NCBI GenBank assembly: GCA_014238335.1
Contig: JABABI010000072.1
Span: forward strand, 1 to 35,842
DNA length: 35,842 nt
Direction: 5' to 3'
Source of the DNA: Fuerstiella sp.
GTDB taxonomy: Bacteria; Planctomycetota; Planctomycetia; Planctomycetales; Planctomycetaceae
The translations under genes and the position numbers were made by a program. Under the pieces are notes generated by a model. It saw nothing but the letters and a program-made list of their open reading frames with translations. It ran no database searches and was not told the origin of the DNA. Shown here piece after piece: positions 9,848 to 19,098 of the stretch. The stretch's first letter is position 1; the number at the start of each line of letters is the position of its first letter.

Positions 9848-10951
9848 GTGTCGAACAACATCAGGCTGAGTGAAACAGATCGTGACCTGCCGAAGCACGT
9901 GAAGAACGGCTTCATGCGGTATCGCGACTTCAAACCGCTGACTCAGGGCGGCGAGGCGATGCTGCAGACATGTTATGACGAAAACCTTGGGCGAACGGTC
10001 GTCATGAAGACGCTGCTGCCGCAGCTGCAGAATCTGGAAGTCTACAGAAAACGTTTCCTGCGAGAAGCGCGCGTGACGGCGCAGATCCCTCATCCGGCGA
10101 CAGTACCGGTGTACGAGATCAGCCGTGACCGTGAAGGTAATGCGTACTTCACGATGAAGCGACTGGGCGGTCGCGATCTTTGTGACATCCTTGACCGAAT
10201 CGCTGAAGGCGACGCCGAAACGATCGCCGCCTTTCCACTGGAAAACCTGTTGAACGTGCTGGTCCATATCGGCCAGTGCCTGTCCTACGCCCACAATCTT
10301 GGCGTAGTTCATCGTGACCTGAAACCCGCCAACATTATGATCGGCGACTATGGCGAAGTCACACTGCTGGACTGGGGACTGGCAAAAGTCTGGAACATGG
10401 AAGACAACGAAGAAATTGAGCAGCTGCTGCGCAGTGGTCAGCAACAAATGTCGGGCAGACTGACTGGTCGGGGGGACGTTCAGGGAACGCCGTTCTACAT
10501 GTCTCCCGAACAGGCTCGTGAGACCAGCGATGTTGACGGTCGTACCGACATCTACAACATGGGGATCATTCTGTACGAGATTCTGACCAACCAGAGTTTC
10601 ATGTCCGGCCGAAACTTCAAAGAAATCAAACGCAAAATTCTGAATGGTCCATTGCGAACACCGGCCGACGTGCTGCCACGCAACGCTGTGCCCCCGGAAC
10701 TGAATGCGATCTGCCGCAAGGCCTTACTGAAGGCCCCTCAGGACCGTTACAGTTCGATGGACCAGCTAACAGACGATCTTCGCGCATATCTCCTGGGCAA
10801 ACCAGTTTCTGTTTACAAAATGCCTGCCCTGTTTCGACTACTACGCACCAGCAGTCGAAAAAGTTTCAATATCAGTTCTGCATTCTGGCTGCTGTTTGGT
10901 GCAATCGTGTATATTTTAACGCAGCAGATCTGGCTAGCGTGGTCACGTTAA
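9848..10951 (+). CDS. Membrane-anchored Ser/Thr protein kinase (PknB/Hanks type)
   Basis: 367 residues with a complete kinase domain (about 25-318) and one C-terminal membrane helix (about 342-365), so the kinase faces the cytoplasm. Seen: VAIK-type Lys54, alpha-C Glu73, HRDLKPAN with Asp157 and Asn162, DWG at 175-177 where most kinases have DFG, and GTPFYMSPEQ at the end of the activation segment. The glycine-rich loop is degenerate (LTQGGEAML, 31-39), but the catalytic residues are intact. DWG occurs in many planctomycete kinases. There is no extracellular sensor domain. The GTG start is forced by an in-frame stop 13 bases upstream and has no clear ribosome binding site. First gene of a closely spaced run reaching 16920. 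Confidence 0.92.
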   Translation: MSNNIRLSETDRDLPKHVKNGFMRYRDFKPLTQGGEAMLQTCYDENLGRTVVMKTLLPQLQNLEVYRKRFLREARVTAQIPHPATVPVYEISRDREGNAYFTMKRLGGRDLCDILDRIAEGDAETIAAFPLENLLNVLVHIGQCLSYAHNLGVVHRDLKPANIMIGDYGEVTLLDWGLAKVWNMEDNEEIEQLLRSGQQQMSGRLTGRGDVQGTPFYMSPEQARETSDVDGRTDIYNMGIILYEILTNQSFMSGRNFKEIKRKILNGPLRTPADVLPRNAVPPELNAICRKALLKAPQDRYSSMDQLTDDLRAYLLGKPVSVYKMPALFRLLRTSSRKSFNISSAFWLLFGAIVYILTQQIWLAWSR

Positions 10952-10991
10952 CCTGCCTTCTCTATTCGCCACTGGTGCCGGAAGGGCCATC

Positions 10992-12866
10992 ATGAAACGT
11001 TTTCTTCTGTTTCTATCGATTTTATCAATAGACGTCCTGAATGGTTCCGGTGCGCCACTAAGTTCGTCACTCACCGCAGCTGAAAACCGGACCGCGGTGG
11101 TGGAGCGTGTCGGTGAGGACATTCGCTATCTTGCTTCCGACGAACTGGAAGGCCGTGGAGTCCAGACTAACGGCATCCATCTGGCAGCTGATCGAATCAT
11201 TGCTGACTACAAGCGGGCCGGGCTGAAGCCAGGAATGCCTGGCGGCAGCTACAAGCAGCCATTCGAAGTCCAGTTAGAAAACGCTGTCGTATCCAATGAC
11301 ACGTCAGTCACACTGAACAGCCCATCTGACACGACGATTCGCCTTAAAGTGAGTGAACAGTTCCAGCCGCTCAGACGCGGAAAGAACGGCTCGGCAGTAG
11401 GAGAATTGGTTTTCGTCGGCTACGGAATTACATCGAAGGAAGACGATTTTGACGAATATAAAGATCTCGATGTTGCCGGCAAAATACTGGTCATGATTCG
11501 TCGTGAGCCGCACCAGGCCAGGTCGGATGGTGCATTTCAGGGAACAATCACAACTGAACATTCGTACATCGACCGAAAACTGAAACTTGCGAAAGAACAT
11601 AAGGCCGTGGGGGTCATCTTTGTCAACGATCCCCATACTGTGCGCTCGTCGACCCAGGACGAGTTATCTGATCCCACCGGTTTCGGCACGCAGGATTCTG
11701 GAATTGCATTCGTCCATGTGCGCCAGAACGTCATTGATGAACTGTTGCAGGAACATCCCATTGCCGCGACGCACGATGGCGCGGAACACAAGCTTGCCAA
11801 TCTGCGCGAAGTCACAGACTTCATCGATACGACACTGCAGTCCGTGTCGCAGCCTCTGGCAGGCTGGCAGGCCGAAATCGCGACAAAGTTCGATACGCGT
11901 TCGGTCACCACCCACAATCTGATCGGCGTCCTCGAGGGCGAAGGCGAACTGGCGAACGAAACAATTGTGGTCGGCGCTCATTACGACCACCTTGGCTATG
12001 GAGGGTACGGTTCACGGGCCCAAAAGCGAAAAGGTGAGATTCACAACGGTGCCGATGATAACGCGACAGGAACAGCGGCCGTCCTGGAGATCATGCGACG
12101 CATGACTGAGGGCCCAACACCGCACCGCCGCATCGTGTTCATTTGTTTTTCCGGCGAGGAACGAGGATTGCTCGGCAGCAAGCATTACGTGGGCAACCCT
12201 ATTGTGCCCCTTGAGCACACCGTGGCCATGCTGAACTATGACATGATTGGGACGCTCCGCAACAACCGCGTGGAAGTCAACGGCGTGGGTACGGCAACTG
12301 AGTTTCGCCCCATCGTTGAAGCCGCGAACGAGTCATCTTCTCTGGACATAACGATTGTGGAACACCCGTTTGCCGGCAGCGACCACCTGCCGTTTTTTCA
12401 GCAACAGATTCCCGTCATGTTCTGTTTCACTGGAGTGACTTCAAGATACCACACACCTGATGACGATTTTGAAACAATCAACGTGGACGGAGTGGTTGCC
12501 GTCATCGACTACACAGAGCACTTGCTGCGGGGCATCGACTCACTACGGACAGCGCCTGAATTCAAGAACGTATCCAGACGATCTCGACGTCGGCGCATAC
12601 CGTTTTTGGGCATTGCTCCAAATCTCGGCGGCGATGACGATGACAGCGGTATGCCAATTCGTTCCGTTCGGCCAGATAGCCCGGCGGCCACGGCCGGGCT
12701 GCAAGTGGGAGATGTCATCGTAAGAATAGGCGAGACAGACATCAATGAATACGCGGACCTGATTCAGTTCCTCCAGGCCAGTCAGGCAGGTCAGCAGATT
12801 CGTCTCTCGGTCGTCCGAGGCGAGGAACAACTTGAACTGCAGGCGACTCTGGGTCAGCCGAAGTAG
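10992..12866 (+). CDS. M28-family zinc aminopeptidase with PA-like insert and C-terminal PDZ domain
   Basis: 624 residues, with a signal peptide at 1-20. A PA-like region (about 130-270) precedes the M28 core. The two-zinc ligands and catalytic residues are all visible: His330 in VGAHYDHLG, Asp355 in GADDNATG, Glu389/Glu390 in FSGEERG, Asp417 in NYDMIG and His487 in RYHTPDD. A PDZ domain occupies about 540-618 (PDSPAATAGLQVGDVIV). The protein should be a periplasmic aminopeptidase or carboxypeptidase that binds C-termini through its PDZ. ATG is preceded by GGAAGGG. It follows the kinase by 40 bases, and its stop codon abuts the next ATG. Specificity cannot be read from sequence. Confidence 0.92.
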   Translation: MKRFLLFLSILSIDVLNGSGAPLSSSLTAAENRTAVVERVGEDIRYLASDELEGRGVQTNGIHLAADRIIADYKRAGLKPGMPGGSYKQPFEVQLENAVVSNDTSVTLNSPSDTTIRLKVSEQFQPLRRGKNGSAVGELVFVGYGITSKEDDFDEYKDLDVAGKILVMIRREPHQARSDGAFQGTITTEHSYIDRKLKLAKEHKAVGVIFVNDPHTVRSSTQDELSDPTGFGTQDSGIAFVHVRQNVIDELLQEHPIAATHDGAEHKLANLREVTDFIDTTLQSVSQPLAGWQAEIATKFDTRSVTTHNLIGVLEGEGELANETIVVGAHYDHLGYGGYGSRAQKRKGEIHNGADDNATGTAAVLEIMRRMTEGPTPHRRIVFICFSGEERGLLGSKHYVGNPIVPLEHTVAMLNYDMIGTLRNNRVEVNGVGTATEFRPIVEAANESSSLDITIVEHPFAGSDHLPFFQQQIPVMFCFTGVTSRYHTPDDDFETINVDGVVAVIDYTEHLLRGIDSLRTAPEFKNVSRRSRRRRIPFLGIAPNLGGDDDDSGMPIRSVRPDSPAATAGLQVGDVIVRIGETDINEYADLIQFLQASQAGQQIRLSVVRGEEQLELQATLGQPK

Positions 12867-13826
12867 ATGCGAGCAATCACACTTTTTGATGGCGAACTGC
12901 ACTTCGATGCCGATTACACGCCGCGTGACACGCCCGTCGGCCTGGTGGAAGTGAAGGTTCTGAAGGCCGGCATCTGCGAAACGGACCTGCAACTGAAGCA
13001 GGGTTATATGGGCTTCAGTGGTGTGTTGGGACACGAATTCGTCGGAGTCGCTCAGTCCGGGCGATTCGCCGGCCAACGCGTGGTTGGCGAAATAAACTGT
13101 ACCTGTGGACATTGCGAGTTTTGTCAACGGGAACTGCCCAGGCATTGTGAAAATCGCACCGTGATCGGCATCCTGAATCACGACGGGGCCTTCGCCGATT
13201 CTCTATTGGTGCCAGAGGAGAATCTGCACGCTGTCCCGGACAACGTGCAGACAGAACACGCTGTGTTCACTGAGCCAGTCGCTGCGGCGTGTCGAATTCT
13301 TGAGCAGACGCACATTAACAGTGACCACAGTGTTGTCATCCTGGGCGATGGACGACTGGGAAATCTGTGTGCTCAGGTTATCTCCACCACGAACGCCGAG
13401 GTGCTGGTCGTCGGAAAACACGACTGGAAGTTGCAGCGACTCAATGAACTCGACATTCGGACGACACGACTGTCCGACTTTCAGCCGGCGTTGACAGCAG
13501 ACTTCGTCGTAGACTGCACCGGCTCGCCGACCGGATTTCCTTTGTCACTGCAGGCGGTCAAGCCGTGCGGGACCGTGATCTTGAAAACGACCGTCGCCGC
13601 CGAGCAGCCCCTGCATCTTGCGCCGGTGGTGATCAACGAGGTGCAGGTTATCGGTTCCCGCTGCGGTCCGTTTGCTCCGGCACTGCAGATGATTGCAGAC
13701 AAAACAGTACGGGTCGAGTCTCTCATAACTGCGGAATACCCACTGGATCAGGCTATTCACGCATTTCGACACGCTGAGCAGCCCGATACACTGAAGGTTC
13801 TGCTGCATGTGTCTGACAGCGTGTGA
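12867..13826 (+). CDS. Zinc-type medium-chain dehydrogenase/reductase (alcohol/polyol dehydrogenase-like)
   Basis: 319 residues, slightly short for the family. Catalytic zinc ligands are Cys37 and His56-Glu57. A structural zinc site is present as Cys80-x2-Cys83-x2-Cys86-x7-Cys94. Glu136 fits the conserved FTEP motif. The nucleotide fold shows ILGDGRLGN at 158-166 (GxGxxG with Asp at the second position). This pattern matches the sorbitol/threonine dehydrogenase branch of MDR enzymes, but the substrate is not determinable. The ATG directly follows the TAG of the peptidase gene, so the two are translationally coupled. No upstream Shine-Dalgarno beyond the end of the peptidase gene is needed. 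Confidence 0.88.
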   Translation: MRAITLFDGELHFDADYTPRDTPVGLVEVKVLKAGICETDLQLKQGYMGFSGVLGHEFVGVAQSGRFAGQRVVGEINCTCGHCEFCQRELPRHCENRTVIGILNHDGAFADSLLVPEENLHAVPDNVQTEHAVFTEPVAAACRILEQTHINSDHSVVILGDGRLGNLCAQVISTTNAEVLVVGKHDWKLQRLNELDIRTTRLSDFQPALTADFVVDCTGSPTGFPLSLQAVKPCGTVILKTTVAAEQPLHLAPVVINEVQVIGSRCGPFAPALQMIADKTVRVESLITAEYPLDQAIHAFRHAEQPDTLKVLLHVSDSV

Positions 13827-13848
13827 GCTCAACAAACGGAGAAGAATC

Positions 13849-16305
13849 ATGCTCGGATCCATAGTATCACTGCCGCAAGCCAGGTTTGTTTGTCTGGTGT
13901 TAGCATTTTCGTTTGTGCTGGCAGGCCCAACCGCAGCAGCTGTGCCACAGAACAAACAGCTGTCCGACGTGGAGCTTCGCGAAAGAATCATGCGGTCTCT
14001 GCGGGATGGCGTCGACTTCTTGAAACGTCGTCAGCATGACAATGGATCGTGGACCGCCACGGGCGACGAATCCCCGTACAAGTATGGACTCACCTCACTT
14101 TCGATCCTGGCATTGATCAACAGCGACGTGCCGGTCGACTCTGCCCCGGTCCAGCGGGGACTCGCCTTTCTGCGATCGGCTCCGCCGAACCAGCCGGAAT
14201 TCGTGTATGAGGCGTCATTGATGGTGATGGCTTTCTGTGCCGCCGACGAATTAGACAGGGACATTGCGAGAATCGACCGCCTCACCAGATTGCTGGTGAG
14301 GACACAATGCACACGAGGGCCAAACAGTGGATTGTGGGGATACCATCTGGTTGAGCGCGGTGGGTCGCCGGGCGGCAACGGCGAAGACCACAGTAACGGA
14401 CAGTTCGCCATCCTTGCGCGCCGCGACGCCGCCTACGCCGGAATCGAAATTGAACGAGCGGTGTGGGAGCGCACACACGAACACTGGCTCAGGACTCAAC
14501 GCACGGACGGCGGGTGGGGCTACAAGCCCAACGATCTCGCCAAGGGAAGCATGACGACCGCGGGACTCTCAACACTCGCCGTGACAACGCGCATGCTTCA
14601 GGACGACAGCGACGTCGATAGAGATGGTCGTCCGGATTGCTGCTCGCCGCATCCGGTGCCCGACGCCTTCGAGAAAGGACGAAAGTGGCTCGCCCGACAC
14701 TTCTCCGTCAACACAAACCCGCCCGGACAGAACTGGCACTATTATTATCTGTACGGCCTTGAACGTGCCGGAAGACTGGGCAACGTCCGATTCTTTGGCC
14801 AGCACGACTGGTATCGTAAGGGCGCTCGCTATCTGGTTGACGCACAGAACGGCGACGGAGGATGGAATGAGCGAAGTGGTTCCACGCCGGTGCTGTCATC
14901 ATCGTTTGCGCTATTATTTCTGGCAAAGGGACTTTCTCGCGTTGTCGTCAACAAACTGGACTACAACTCGGTCGGTCACGAAGAAGAAACAAACGGGGAA
15001 TGGAACCGGCATCCGCTCGATGTTCCGAACTTGATTGAAAAAGTCGACGGCTTGAAGGGCTGGCCACCAAGATTAATCAGTCAGGTGCTTTCGCTTGGGC
15101 GTCTGAATGGTGACACGGCCGTCAATGACATGAATCAGGCTCCAGTGCTCTACATAAGCGGCCGGAACGCACCGACACTCACCGACGACCACGTGGCCTG
15201 GCTGCGTGAATATGTGGACGAAGGCGGCTTTATCTTTGCAGTCGCCAACTGCAAAGATGGCACTTTTGACGATGGGTTTCGCAGCCTGGTCGAACGCATG
15301 TTCCCGGACGGCGATGCATCTCTGCAACGATTGCAGGCGGATCATCCGGTGTACCGCAGTGAATACGCATTGACGAATACGGAAGCTATCGAATTGTACG
15401 GTGTCGATTTTGGCTGCCGCACAGCCATCATGTACTCACCAGAAGATCTTGGGTGTCTGTGGCAGCGGTGGATGCGGCACGATCCGCCTGCCAGATCTGA
15501 GGGACTGATTCAGCGCATCATTCGAGCAAACCGTATTGGCGTCAACGTACTGGCTTATGCGACCGGAAGAGAGCCGCCTGTTAAGCTCAACAGCAGCGAT
15601 GACAGGAATAAGAAACGTCGATCACGCATTCGACGTGGACTGATTGAAATCGCTCAACTGAGGCACAAGGGTGGCTGGGACACAGCTCCCAAAGCCCTCG
15701 AAAACCTGTTGCAGGGACTCAATCAGACCGTTGGCATCGGCGTTGCCCCGAAACGAAAAACAATTCCGATCACGCTGAGTGAACTGCGTCGTTTTCCGCT
15801 CGCCTACATGCACGGTCGCTATCGGTTTCAACTGTCCGAACAGGAACGCGATGCACTGCGCGACTATCTGAGTCGTGGACCGGTTCTGTTCGCCGACGCC
15901 TGCTGTGGTTCAACCAGATTCGATCGCAGCTTTCGTGATTTGATGAGCCAGATGTTTCCGGACCATCCACTGCAGCCGATTCCGGCGGACCACGAACTTT
16001 TTTCAGAAGTCACCGGCCACCGAATCGATACCGTTCAATTACGAAAAATGGTGGTCGGTTCAGCAAACGCGGCGATGAAGTCAAGAACTGCGGCCGGCCC
16101 GCCCGTGCTCGAAGGTGTGGAGATTGATGGTCGTTATGCGGTGATCTACAGTCGTTACGACATCAGTTGTGCTCTGGAAAATCAGGCATCGCTGGCATGC
16201 GACGGTTATGTCGAGGAAGACGCTATGAAGTTGGCTATCAACATTGTCCTGTATTCGATGCTCCAGGATATCAGCTGGTCCAGGGGCGATCGCACAACGG
16301 AATGA
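13849..16305 (+). CDS. Exported alpha/alpha-toroid (squalene-cyclase/prenyltransferase-like) protein with two DUF4159 domains
   Basis: 818 residues from ATG 13849, which has GGAGAAG upstream and opens a signal peptide (hydrophobic stretch about 12-32); the longer frame from 13807 overlaps the previous gene and is less likely. Residues about 40-365 carry toroid repeats of the terpene-cyclase/prenyltransferase type (DNGSW, TDGGWGY, NGDGGWNE motifs spaced through the domain). Two DUF4159 units follow, about 432-575 and 650-805, each with a LYISGR- or LAYMHGR-type opening, a DxxxxLRxYxxxGG/GP core, an FRxLxxxMFP motif and a YAVIYS- or TAIMYS-type closing strand. DUF4159 has a glutamine-amidotransferase-like fold of unknown activity. 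Most toroid/DUF4159 proteins carry one unit. Function unknown; probably periplasmic. Confidence 0.85.
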   Translation: MLGSIVSLPQARFVCLVLAFSFVLAGPTAAAVPQNKQLSDVELRERIMRSLRDGVDFLKRRQHDNGSWTATGDESPYKYGLTSLSILALINSDVPVDSAPVQRGLAFLRSAPPNQPEFVYEASLMVMAFCAADELDRDIARIDRLTRLLVRTQCTRGPNSGLWGYHLVERGGSPGGNGEDHSNGQFAILARRDAAYAGIEIERAVWERTHEHWLRTQRTDGGWGYKPNDLAKGSMTTAGLSTLAVTTRMLQDDSDVDRDGRPDCCSPHPVPDAFEKGRKWLARHFSVNTNPPGQNWHYYYLYGLERAGRLGNVRFFGQHDWYRKGARYLVDAQNGDGGWNERSGSTPVLSSSFALLFLAKGLSRVVVNKLDYNSVGHEEETNGEWNRHPLDVPNLIEKVDGLKGWPPRLISQVLSLGRLNGDTAVNDMNQAPVLYISGRNAPTLTDDHVAWLREYVDEGGFIFAVANCKDGTFDDGFRSLVERMFPDGDASLQRLQADHPVYRSEYALTNTEAIELYGVDFGCRTAIMYSPEDLGCLWQRWMRHDPPARSEGLIQRIIRANRIGVNVLAYATGREPPVKLNSSDDRNKKRRSRIRRGLIEIAQLRHKGGWDTAPKALENLLQGLNQTVGIGVAPKRKTIPITLSELRRFPLAYMHGRYRFQLSEQERDALRDYLSRGPVLFADACCGSTRFDRSFRDLMSQMFPDHPLQPIPADHELFSEVTGHRIDTVQLRKMVVGSANAAMKSRTAAGPPVLEGVEIDGRYAVIYSRYDISCALENQASLACDGYVEEDAMKLAINIVLYSMLQDISWSRGDRTTE

Positions 16306-16344
16306 ACGGACCGTTTAGCGATTCCGTAACTGTAAGAAGTTCAC

Positions 16345-16920
16345 GTGTATTCCTTCCAAACGACGATTCAAGAGACCGCCCTCAGTTTTGAGACGCGTCC
16401 GGAACTCTTCTCACCGCGCACAGCAGACGCGGGAACGCTGGCAATGCTGAAGACCGCTGAACTGCGTCCTGGAGACAAAGTCCTGGATCTTGGTTGTGGC
16501 TATGGCGTTGTTGGCATCTATGCCGCAAAGATACTTGAAGACTCCAGTGTTTGGATGCTCGACAGTAATCCGGCAGCAATTCAGTGTGCTCAGCGAAACG
16601 CTGTTTTGAACAACGTGCCGAACGTGTCGATTTCACTCAGCGATGGATTTCGTAATTTCCGCGAAACCGGATTCACAAGAATTCTGTGCAACCCTCCGTA
16701 TCACACGGACTTCTCCGTCGCCAAACACTTCATTCAGAAAGGATTCAATCGGCTGACGATCGGTGGTGAGTTCTGGTTCGTAACGAAACGAGACAAATGG
16801 TATCGCAACAAACTTCGAGCAATCTTCGGCTTCGTCGACTGCAGAATCGTGGATTCGTACTTCGTTTTAAAAGCGGTAAAGAAACACACCAATTTCGCTT
16901 CGAAGAAGTCGGGGCGATAA
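16345..16920 (+). CDS. Small class I SAM methyltransferase, RsmC/RlmG-like single-domain type
   Basis: 191 residues. The SAM-binding motif I is VLDLGCGYG (46-54) and an acidic residue ends strand 2 (Asp72). Motif IV is NPPYH at 115-119, the signature of methyltransferases acting on exocyclic amino groups of nucleic-acid bases or on glutamine. The N-terminal FETRPELFSPRTADAGT stretch matches the substrate loop of the MTS (RsmC/RlmG) family, whose members make m2G in rRNA; here only the catalytic half is present. The GTG start follows TAAGAAG. It lies 39 bases after the DUF4159 gene and closes the plus-strand run. Confidence 0.82.
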   Translation: MYSFQTTIQETALSFETRPELFSPRTADAGTLAMLKTAELRPGDKVLDLGCGYGVVGIYAAKILEDSSVWMLDSNPAAIQCAQRNAVLNNVPNVSISLSDGFRNFRETGFTRILCNPPYHTDFSVAKHFIQKGFNRLTIGGEFWFVTKRDKWYRNKLRAIFGFVDCRIVDSYFVLKAVKKHTNFASKKSGR

Positions 16921-17121
16921 CACGCCAGGACAACACGCACGTTTCTTCGGGATGCAACTGCTGACGGATCTGCACAGGCGGCAGCCGCAGGATCGCCGTC
17001 ACAACAATAAGTATGCAGACTTCTGTTCGTAGTCGTCGGAACGTGTCACGTAACATGTCCCGGCACCAGTGACGCAGGCACAAAACCCGGAACAGCGACG
17101 TGCCATTTCACGACCGCCCAT

Positions 17122-17808
17122 CTATGCCCCTGCGTCAGTCGGAGCGTCCTGCACAAAGACCTGTCGTGGGTCACTTCGTTCCGACAGCGGAAAAACTCGA
17201 CGCCATCGTTCTGCTGCCGCATCAACTTCTCCCTGCGAAGCTCCCTGACGCATCAGGATCTCCACGTAGTGGTAGTATAGATTCTCGTCTGTCCTGGAAT
17301 TAAGTGCCAGCGCGGTTTCGAAACATTCACGAACCGCGTTCAGGTCTGCGTTCCTGAACTGTCGGCAAACCGAGTGTTGCTCCATTGAAAGCAGGTCATC
17401 GTGGCAGAGCTTCATCTGAAACCCACGAATAAACAGCACCTCGGATCGTTCCGGATACAGTTCGAACAGGACACCAGGCAGATCATATTCCAGAAACAAG
17501 TCCGGTGCACCCGGCCCCACGGGCAGGTCGACAGCTCTTAGCAGGAACTCAGACGTCTTTCCATACTGCCACGCCTCAAAGGCACCAATGACACTGGCCA
17601 CCATGTAGATTCCAAACAGAAAGCGATAGCGGTTAAGTCGGCCGGTATACATCCAACTGCAAAAACGGCGCACCGGCACGCCAAACAACAGCAACAGCAG
17701 CAACCAGCTGTCCCAGCCGGACGCGTAGCCGTACAAACTGACGGCAACGCACAGACCGAACAGTATGCGGCCTCCGGTACGTGGAGGTAATTCAGAGGTC
17801 CGTGTCAT
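17122..17808 (-). CDS. Membrane protein with C-terminal helical (TPR-like) domain, unknown function
   Basis: 228 residues. The N-terminal half has two or three hydrophobic segments (about 14-45 with a run of Leu, and 63-82). The C-terminal half (about 120-215) is soluble and helical, with a stretch LNAVRECFETALALNSRTDENLYY-like in pattern to a TPR unit. No catalytic motif is visible. The start codon overlaps the stop of the upstream His-rich membrane protein by 4 bases (ATGA), so the two are co-translated and probably act together in the membrane. I do not recognise the family. Confidence 0.7.
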   Translation of the reverse strand: MTRTSELPPRTGGRILFGLCVAVSLYGYASGWDSWLLLLLLFGVPVRRFCSWMYTGRLNRYRFLFGIYMVASVIGAFEAWQYGKTSEFLLRAVDLPVGPGAPDLFLEYDLPGVLFELYPERSEVLFIRGFQMKLCHDDLLSMEQHSVCRQFRNADLNAVRECFETALALNSRTDENLYYHYVEILMRQGASQGEVDAAAERWRRVFPLSERSDPRQVFVQDAPTDAGA

Positions 17809-18893
17809 GCCAGACCTTTCTGAATTCTGCGGTCACTGACTTTCCAGATGAACGAATCGAAATAGTAATGCGTCAGCCCAAACGTTTCGAGCAGCGCCTG
17901 TGTCACGACCGCGTATCCTTCGTCAGGCGTCATGCTGGGAAGATTGAGCGATGGGATCGCTTCGTACAGATTCGGAAAATCCCCCCATCCGAAAATCAAA
18001 CCACCAACCGGGCCTCCACTAAGCAGGTGCAGTACCACCGAATAGAACAGGCCCATTAAAACAAACGCGGCCACATTGCCGGGCCTCACCAGCGCAGCCG
18101 CGAAACGACTCTTCGACTCACCTTTCATCGTCTGGCGACGCAGATACCAATAGACCATCACGGAATACTGCGTGCCATGCAGGATGCGGTGTGCAACACC
18201 GAAGACCAGTACATTCGCAGCCTGCCACGCGCAAAAGTACCACATGAAATAGCTGCAGGCAATAAACAGATATTTGACAGGGTTGATGCGGTACCCCTTC
18301 GCCAACGACCATAAAACGTGCCCCAGATAGATGACCGCATAAACTCCGGTCACGGTCCAGCTGACAGCGCCGATCAGCCTCACTGCCTCAGGACTGATAG
18401 CCAGCCGGAATCGATAAAGCTCACGAACCAGCACCGGCATGAACAGTGGAGACGTCAGCAGCATGTTGCAAAACAGGACCCAGCCCAGGACCAGATCGAA
18501 CCGCCCCGTTGATGGTGCACCGGTCTCACCCTTAAAATCGTAGATACGCGCAAAGCCATGCTGCTGCATGATGCTGTGTTGATGGTCCCACAGAATCACC
18601 AGCATGGCGGTCGTAATGGGCGCCCATTTCAATCCGGCAATACAAGCCAGAAAAATCAACAATGGTCCGACATAAAGCCGATCATTCCAGAGCTGTCGTT
18701 CCTCCGGAATTCCGTAGGTGCGCAGCCACCCGGCGAAGTGGTGGGGCACGGTGACCCACAATCCAATCGTCACAAGTGCGACCCCATTGAGCCACTGCTG
18801 GCATGCCAGCGCGATACCCGCTGCCAGGAACGGCAAAGCCAGAAACCAGAACAGGTCCTGGCGTCGCGTCAGAATGTAGCCAGTTTGAAACAC
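17805..18893 (-). CDS. Polytopic membrane protein with conserved-looking His clusters, unknown function
   Basis: 362 residues with about eight hydrophobic segments. Histidines and acidic residues gather next to the membrane: HH at 51-52, DHQH at 103-106 with His112, His192, HxxxH at 235-239, and THYYFD with His342 and Asp346. Such spacing is typical of membrane enzymes that hold iron (desaturase/hydroxylase-like) or of Brp/Blh-type carotenoid dioxygenases, which use separated His plus an HxxxH pair; this is a structural analogy, not an identified homology. The start is GTG with a weak ribosome binding site. It overlaps the downstream TPR-like membrane gene by 4 bases and lies about 200 bases after the UnbV-type gene on the same strand. 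Confidence 0.7.
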   Translation of the reverse strand: MFQTGYILTRRQDLFWFLALPFLAAGIALACQQWLNGVALVTIGLWVTVPHHFAGWLRTYGIPEERQLWNDRLYVGPLLIFLACIAGLKWAPITTAMLVILWDHQHSIMQQHGFARIYDFKGETGAPSTGRFDLVLGWVLFCNMLLTSPLFMPVLVRELYRFRLAISPEAVRLIGAVSWTVTGVYAVIYLGHVLWSLAKGYRINPVKYLFIACSYFMWYFCAWQAANVLVFGVAHRILHGTQYSVMVYWYLRRQTMKGESKSRFAAALVRPGNVAAFVLMGLFYSVVLHLLSGGPVGGLIFGWGDFPNLYEAIPSLNLPSMTPDEGYAVVTQALLETFGLTHYYFDSFIWKVSDRRIQKGLA

Positions 18894-19098
18894 CCGTCAC
18901 TTTCATCCACAGACCGATGAGAATGCTGCCAGAATCGCCGCACGTAAGTGTCCGAACGTACATGCTACCCCACCCGATTCACCACCGAAAGGCAGACTAC
19001 TGACCCGATTCCCGTCAGAAAACTCTCTGCGGCCATGCGTGCATCCTCAACGGAATCCTCGCCATCATTCAGCAATATGTGCAAAGCGACGTGGGCCG

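Noticed and set aside
9734..10447. 237-codon minus-strand frame over the kinase
   Set aside because: It is the antisense of well-conserved kinase motifs; composition and lack of family features mark it as a shadow.
12543..13181. 212-codon minus-strand frame over the peptidase/dehydrogenase junction
   Set aside because: It overlaps two clearly real genes on the opposite strand and shows no recognisable domain.
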